Shown one piece after another: positions 28,026 to 30,825 of a DNA stretch of 30,825 nucleotides. Under the pieces are notes generated by a model. It ran no database searches, had not been told where the DNA came from, and was given only the letters and a program-made list of their open reading frames with translations. A program made the translations under genes and the position numbers. Position 1 is the stretch's first letter. Every line of letters begins with the position of its first letter. This stretch comes from a virus: the IMG/VR virus record IMGVR_UViG_3300035670_000930, positions 1-30,825 of that record; one strand, 5' to 3'.

Positions 28026-29107
28026 CACACCCTCATCGGCATGATGGTGATGGAAAGCGGGTGATTATCGGCAACCATCAGCGCCGGATCGCTTGGCCCG
28101 GAAACAAACATGGTGACCGTTTCGCAGCCGCGAAACGCGTTGAGGGACAAAAGAAGATATGCGGCTGAAAAACCGAACTCGGGCATCTTGCCCATGTTTG
28201 CGGACAGGATGACCGGAAGCGTTTCCTTCCAGTCGATCCGTTCAAACGTGTAAAATGTCCCGGAAAGAGAAGCTTCCCCGCTTCCGACCTTGAACTTGAC
28301 CGGCTTCGCACTTGCCCCCTGGTGCGCGTGGTAGATGCGGGTCAGTGCCAGCCGCCAGGTTGCGATGTCAATCGTGAACCACTGGTCTCCCGCCGCAGGC
28401 ACAACCCGCCTCCAGTTGGGATATGTGCCGTCGATCAGCCTGCTGCTCATCGTTATGCCCGGCCACTTGGCGCGCATGTACTTTTCGCCCGTGCCGATCT
28501 CGTCGGGCGAAACCTTGCGCGACAGCATGTAGTCGACGGCGAAACTTGGCACGATCCTGCCGTGCAGCGCCTCGACCGCAGGCATTCGCCAACTCGCCAG
28601 CATGCGGCCATCGGTGGCAACAGCGAGCGTGCCGTCACCGTCAGCCTCGAAGTAGACGCCGTTCAGATAGTACCGCGTGTGCTCGCTCGAAGCCGCAAAG
28701 CCGACGCCGCGCAATGCAGCGATCAGGTCGATGTTGTGGCACTTGCCCCAGTTTGGCACTTCCGCATTGTTGCCAAATACTGGATTGTCGCCAATTTGCG
28801 ACCCGAACCGGTAATTGCTGCCATTGAAGGTCACGTTGACGGCATCGCCGCCCGAGATGGTGATGGTTTCATCGCCCGGCACATACCGGATCAGGTTACG
28901 CAACTGGCGCGCGTTGATTGCGCCTTCAAACCCCGATTCCATCGCCGCGATATCAGCCACGACCTCGATATCCAAATTGGTTCCGCTGATCGTGTTGCCC
29001 CCAAATCGTACCTGTGACAGCGCCGGAATAATTGACCGCGACGGGACGACAGGAGCGACCACCGCAAGAGTTTGCATCAGATCGGATGCCTTGATTTCCG
29101 TTTTCAT
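28025..29107 (-). CDS. dnaN: DNA polymerase III beta sliding clamp homologue
   Basis: A 360-residue clamp. The bacterial beta-clamp pattern covers the whole length: start KTEIKASDLMQTLAVVAPVVPSRSIIPALSQVRFG, the centre YYLNGVYFEADGDGTLAVATDGRMLASWRMP, SSRLIDGTYPNWRRVVP, and the standard end ITIMPMRV. The clamp encircles DNA and tethers the polymerase, so a phage copy would load the host polymerase onto phage DNA. It is a little shorter than host DnaN (about 370) and quite divergent. Good GGAAGGA site before the ATG. Its start overlaps the 47-residue gene (ATGA). Confidence 0.85.
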   Translation of the reverse strand: MKTEIKASDLMQTLAVVAPVVPSRSIIPALSQVRFGGNTISGTNLDIEVVADIAAMESGFEGAINARQLRNLIRYVPGDETITISGGDAVNVTFNGSNYRFGSQIGDNPVFGNNAEVPNWGKCHNIDLIAALRGVGFAASSEHTRYYLNGVYFEADGDGTLAVATDGRMLASWRMPAVEALHGRIVPSFAVDYMLSRKVSPDEIGTGEKYMRAKWPGITMSSRLIDGTYPNWRRVVPAAGDQWFTIDIATWRLALTRIYHAHQGASAKPVKFKVGSGEASLSGTFYTFERIDWKETLPVILSANMGKMPEFGFSAAYLLLSLNAFRGCETVTMFVSGPSDPALMVADNHPLSITIMPMRV

Positions 29108-29247
29108 GACCGTGTTTCCTTCCGTTGAATTAGCAGGCTAAGTGCTTTCGGTTGCGAACGGTTGCCTCTGCCCATTCCAAAGCCATGCTGCGCCCGGACA
29201 CGAGCGACGAACTCGCCTTTGCTCTCGTCGGCATATCGCGGCATCAT
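29104..29247 (-). CDS. small basic protein, 47 residues, between DUF1376 and clamp genes
   Basis: A 47-residue basic frame (MMPRYADESKGEFVARVRAQ...) with GGAGG five bases before the ATG at 29247, which overlaps the previous stop; the next ATG at 29244 is an alternative. The stop overlaps the clamp start (ATGA). These coupled junctions and the ribosome-binding site make a real gene likely. No family recognised; the Gly/Arg run in the middle might bind nucleic acid. Confidence 0.55.
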   Translation of the reverse strand: MMPRYADESKGEFVARVRAQHGFGMGRGNRSQPKALSLLIQRKETRS

Positions 29248-29729
29248 GCCCTCCATTTTTTTTGCTTGAGAAGATCAGCCAATTGCTGCGATGCAGCAGG
29301 AAACGGAACGATTTCGCTACTGCCTTCAACTCTTGTAGAAGAGGTATTATCTTTATTCTGTATTCTGTATGTAGAAGCCCGACCGTTGAAATCATTGGGC
29401 TTTTCGCGGACTTTTAATCGACTTTTCATCGACTTTTCACCGACTTTTTCACGCGCAGCTATCTCCTCAGTTACCGTCTTGTTGGTCAAAAATCCGCGCT
29501 CAATGTCCAGTTTTCCGCGCTGCACAAGAGCGTCTACAGCCGCCTGAAACGAGGTCGGACGCATGCCGCAGCGCCGTGCCATGACGGGCACGTCCAAGCG
29601 TACAAAGCCCTCATTGTCGTACAGTTCGCACAGTACTGTCAGGTAGGCCGCAATCTCGTTCGGAGACAGGCCGGTTGTGCCCTTGAACCAGCGATCAATG
29701 TAGAACCGGAACCAGCGCTTTCTGCTCAT
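29244..29729 (-). CDS. DUF1376 (YdaU-like) phage replication-region protein
   Basis: A 161-residue protein with the DUF1376 pattern: RWFRFYIDRWFKGTTGLSPNEIAAYLTVLCELYDNEGFV (5-43), then a winged-helix-like RLDVPVMARRCGMRPTSFQAAVDALVQRGKL. The C-terminal part (about 90-161) is Lys/Ser-rich and probably flexible. DUF1376 proteins are found in phage replication modules, often upstream of helicase-loader functions, without a proved activity. The ATG at 29729 overlaps the upstream stop by 4 bases and replaces a longer frame. Confidence 0.75.
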   Translation of the reverse strand: MSRKRWFRFYIDRWFKGTTGLSPNEIAAYLTVLCELYDNEGFVRLDVPVMARRCGMRPTSFQAAVDALVQRGKLDIERGFLTNKTVTEEIAAREKVGEKSMKSRLKVREKPNDFNGRASTYRIQNKDNTSSTRVEGSSEIVPFPAASQQLADLLKQKKWRA

Positions 29730-30391
29730 GCCACCGCCTCCAAATCGAGACCGTTGGCCACCGCCCTTTGCAGCGCCGCCGATTGAATCGGCCAACTCTG
29801 ATCATCTATCGGATTGCCGGTTCGCACGGCCTCGCAGACGCGGACGAAACGCCCGCGCGCGTGCATCATGGTTGTGTGATCAAACCCGCCCAGGCGGCGT
29901 CCTATATCGGGATAGGAAAGCGCCGTTTCCTGCTTGGCGAGATATACGATATGACCGCGTATCAGGCTCGCAAAGGCGGTGCGACGGCGCACAAATGCTT
30001 CGCTGCAAGCGACCCCGTACAGGCCGCAGACATGGCGCACGATCTCTACAAAGCTGCGCCCGATTTTTGGCTTGGACGCCAGCGCAACCGGCAAATCGCC
30101 GTCCTGCCAGACCGGCGCTTGCACGGGTTCCACCTTGACTGATTCCGGGTCAAAGCACTCAACCCAGAACGGTTCGCTTTGGCCTTCAAAAACGATGCAA
30201 AGGCTCATCCCGTGGCGAAACTTGGCAAGTATGCGCGGGCGTTCCGGCTCCACTGCCACGGCCTTGCGGCACGGCCTTTTCGGCAATCGCGCGCGGACGA
30301 TGCGCCGGTAATTGGCAACCATCTCTTGAGCAGATGCATATTCACGGGCGGCGATCATCGGGTACGATTTCCTGAATTTCGGGTAAGGCAT
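29726..30391 (-). CDS. protein with DnaA domain IV-like helix-turn-helix (candidate replication initiator)
   Basis: A 221-residue protein. Residues 1-105 show no known domain. The C-terminal half (about 112-182) resembles DnaA domain IV: EIVRHVCGLYGV..., RGHIVYLAKQETALSYPDIGRRLGGFDHTTMMHA, with GGFDHTTMMHA (168-178) matching the GGRDHTTVLHA signature that contacts DnaA boxes. There is no AAA+ ATPase, so it would recognise DnaA boxes without acting as a full DnaA. AAGGAG precedes the ATG. It could start phage replication or compete with host DnaA. First gene of the early operon in the window. Confidence 0.75.
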   Translation of the reverse strand: MPYPKFRKSYPMIAAREYASAQEMVANYRRIVRARLPKRPCRKAVAVEPERPRILAKFRHGMSLCIVFEGQSEPFWVECFDPESVKVEPVQAPVWQDGDLPVALASKPKIGRSFVEIVRHVCGLYGVACSEAFVRRRTAFASLIRGHIVYLAKQETALSYPDIGRRLGGFDHTTMMHARGRFVRVCEAVRTGNPIDDQSWPIQSAALQRAVANGLDLEAVA

Positions 30392-30441
30392 GACTTTGCT
30401 CCTTCGCTACGTTGATCGCAGCAGAGAAGGAGGCTTTTGAC

Positions 30442-30612
30442 TTGCGAAACTGGACGACGATTGGAGACGCGCTTGCCAAGGTTCTCGACCGCCTTGACGC
30501 GCAGAAGATTGAGCGGGACCGGCCTAAAGTGGGTTGGACCGATCCCGCCGCCCCTTGCCGGATTTACCGCTTCCGCCGCAAAACGGACGCCCCGGCAAAC
30601 AGGAGAAAGTGA
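30442..30612 (+). CDS. hypothetical small basic protein
   Basis: A 56-residue plus-strand protein (LRNWTTIGDALAKVLDRL... IYRFRRKTDAPANRRK) from a TTG that has AAGGAGG eight bases upstream, so I prefer it to a longer frame from 30412. The frame is compatible with the neighbouring minus genes, which begin at 30391 and end at 30623, whereas the competing minus-strand frame over the same bases looks like noise. No family recognised. Confidence 0.5.
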   Translation: MRNWTTIGDALAKVLDRLDAQKIERDRPKVGWTDPAAPCRIYRFRRKTDAPANRRK

Positions 30613-30622
30613 CGCCGCCATC

Positions 30623-30825
30623 TCAAAACGACTCCCGCATTCGGGGGGTTATTTCGATTCCGCGCGAGAACAGTTCGGCTTGAATGTCCTCAATGCGGTT
30701 GCGGTTGAAATTTGCCCGGAACGTGTCGCCTCGCGAGACAGCCGCCTCTAGCGAGAGTTCATAGGCTCCGAGCCATTGGACAAGCCGGATTTCCGTAACG
30801 CCAGCGTATGGGCGGGAACTGGGGA
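30623..30825 (-). CDS. unidentified minus-strand gene, 3' end only (partial)
   Basis: A minus-strand frame enters from the right edge and stops at 30623, giving 66 residues (..EIRLVQWLGAYELSLEAAVSRGDTF... NRIEDIQAELFSRGIEITPRMRESF). The protein-like character (amphipathic helices, even codon use) and the lack of stops support it. The N-terminus is outside the window. No family can be given. Confidence 0.6.
   Translation of the reverse strand, partial: PSSRPYAGVTEIRLVQWLGAYELSLEAAVSRGDTFRANFNRNRIEDIQAELFSRGIEITPRMRESF

Noticed and set aside
30355-30621. An 88-codon minus-strand frame upstream of the DnaA-like gene
   Set aside because: It overlaps that gene's start by 37 bases and reads as noise; the plus-strand frame with AAGGAGG is better.
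1-30825. CRISPR array, rRNA, integrase, CI-type repressor, or type I-III restriction genes
   Set aside because: None seen on either strand: no regularly spaced direct repeats, no recombinase motifs, and the lone methyltransferase has no nuclease partner.

Overview
The window is the genome (or prophage) of a short-tailed, P22-type bacteriophage of an alphaproteobacterium, possibly a Rhizobiales host. The virion genes run in P22 order: small terminase candidate, large terminase, portal, scaffold, coat, gp4-like, gp10-like, ejection proteins, tail proteins. The alphaproteobacterial host is inferred mainly from a GcrA-family regulator, a family known from that class, and from the GC-rich coding style. 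No integrase, CI-like repressor or DNA polymerase gene is visible, so lifestyle is undecided. The window starts and ends inside genes, so it is part of a larger genome.

Layout. (1) 1-2967, plus strand: coupled small genes of mostly unknown function, including a DUF5131/Gp37-type protein with a three-Cys cluster, a tail-anchored protein with a duplicated domain, and a DUF7694-like protein. (2) 2975-3754: a small minus-strand unit with its own promoter and terminator, back to back with two plus-strand genes. (3) 23638 down to 3889, minus strand: one long late operon (packaging, head, ejection, tail, lysis, small membrane proteins). It appears to end at the terminator at 3791-3822, a near-identical copy of the one at 2975-3006. 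(4) 4949-6433: a lower-GC insert in the opposite orientation that seems to split one late gene. It carries a Panacea-type toxin-antitoxin locus with its own promoter and an IS1-family transposase remnant. (5) 23639-24040: a control region with divergent promoters. (6) 24041-24453: two plus-strand genes, the second a helix-turn-helix protein. (7) 24454-24900: a gene-free stretch with a type II tRNA-like sequence and strong hairpins. (8) 30391 down to 24901, minus strand: a tightly overlapping early operon of 12 genes (DnaA domain IV-like protein, DUF1376 protein, sliding clamp, RusA-like protein, GcrA, adenine methyltransferase, NusG-like protein, small proteins). (9) 30442-30825: a small plus-strand gene and the 3' end of another minus-strand gene.

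How it fits together. The early operon looks built to take over host replication (DnaA-like protein and beta clamp, presumably with the host polymerase), recombination (RusA-like) and transcription (GcrA and a NusG paralogue, with a methyltransferase beside GcrA). The late operon makes the capsid, DNA-stabilising plug, ejection proteins, a collagen-like SGNH tail fibre, an alpha/beta hydrolase, a GH19-like endolysin and several small membrane proteins that include the likely holin. Almost every gene junction in both operons is a 1-11 base overlap, which makes the breaks (toxin-antitoxin insert, plus-strand ORF at 11672, stem-loop after the coat gene) stand out. All functions are read from sequence patterns; no search was run.
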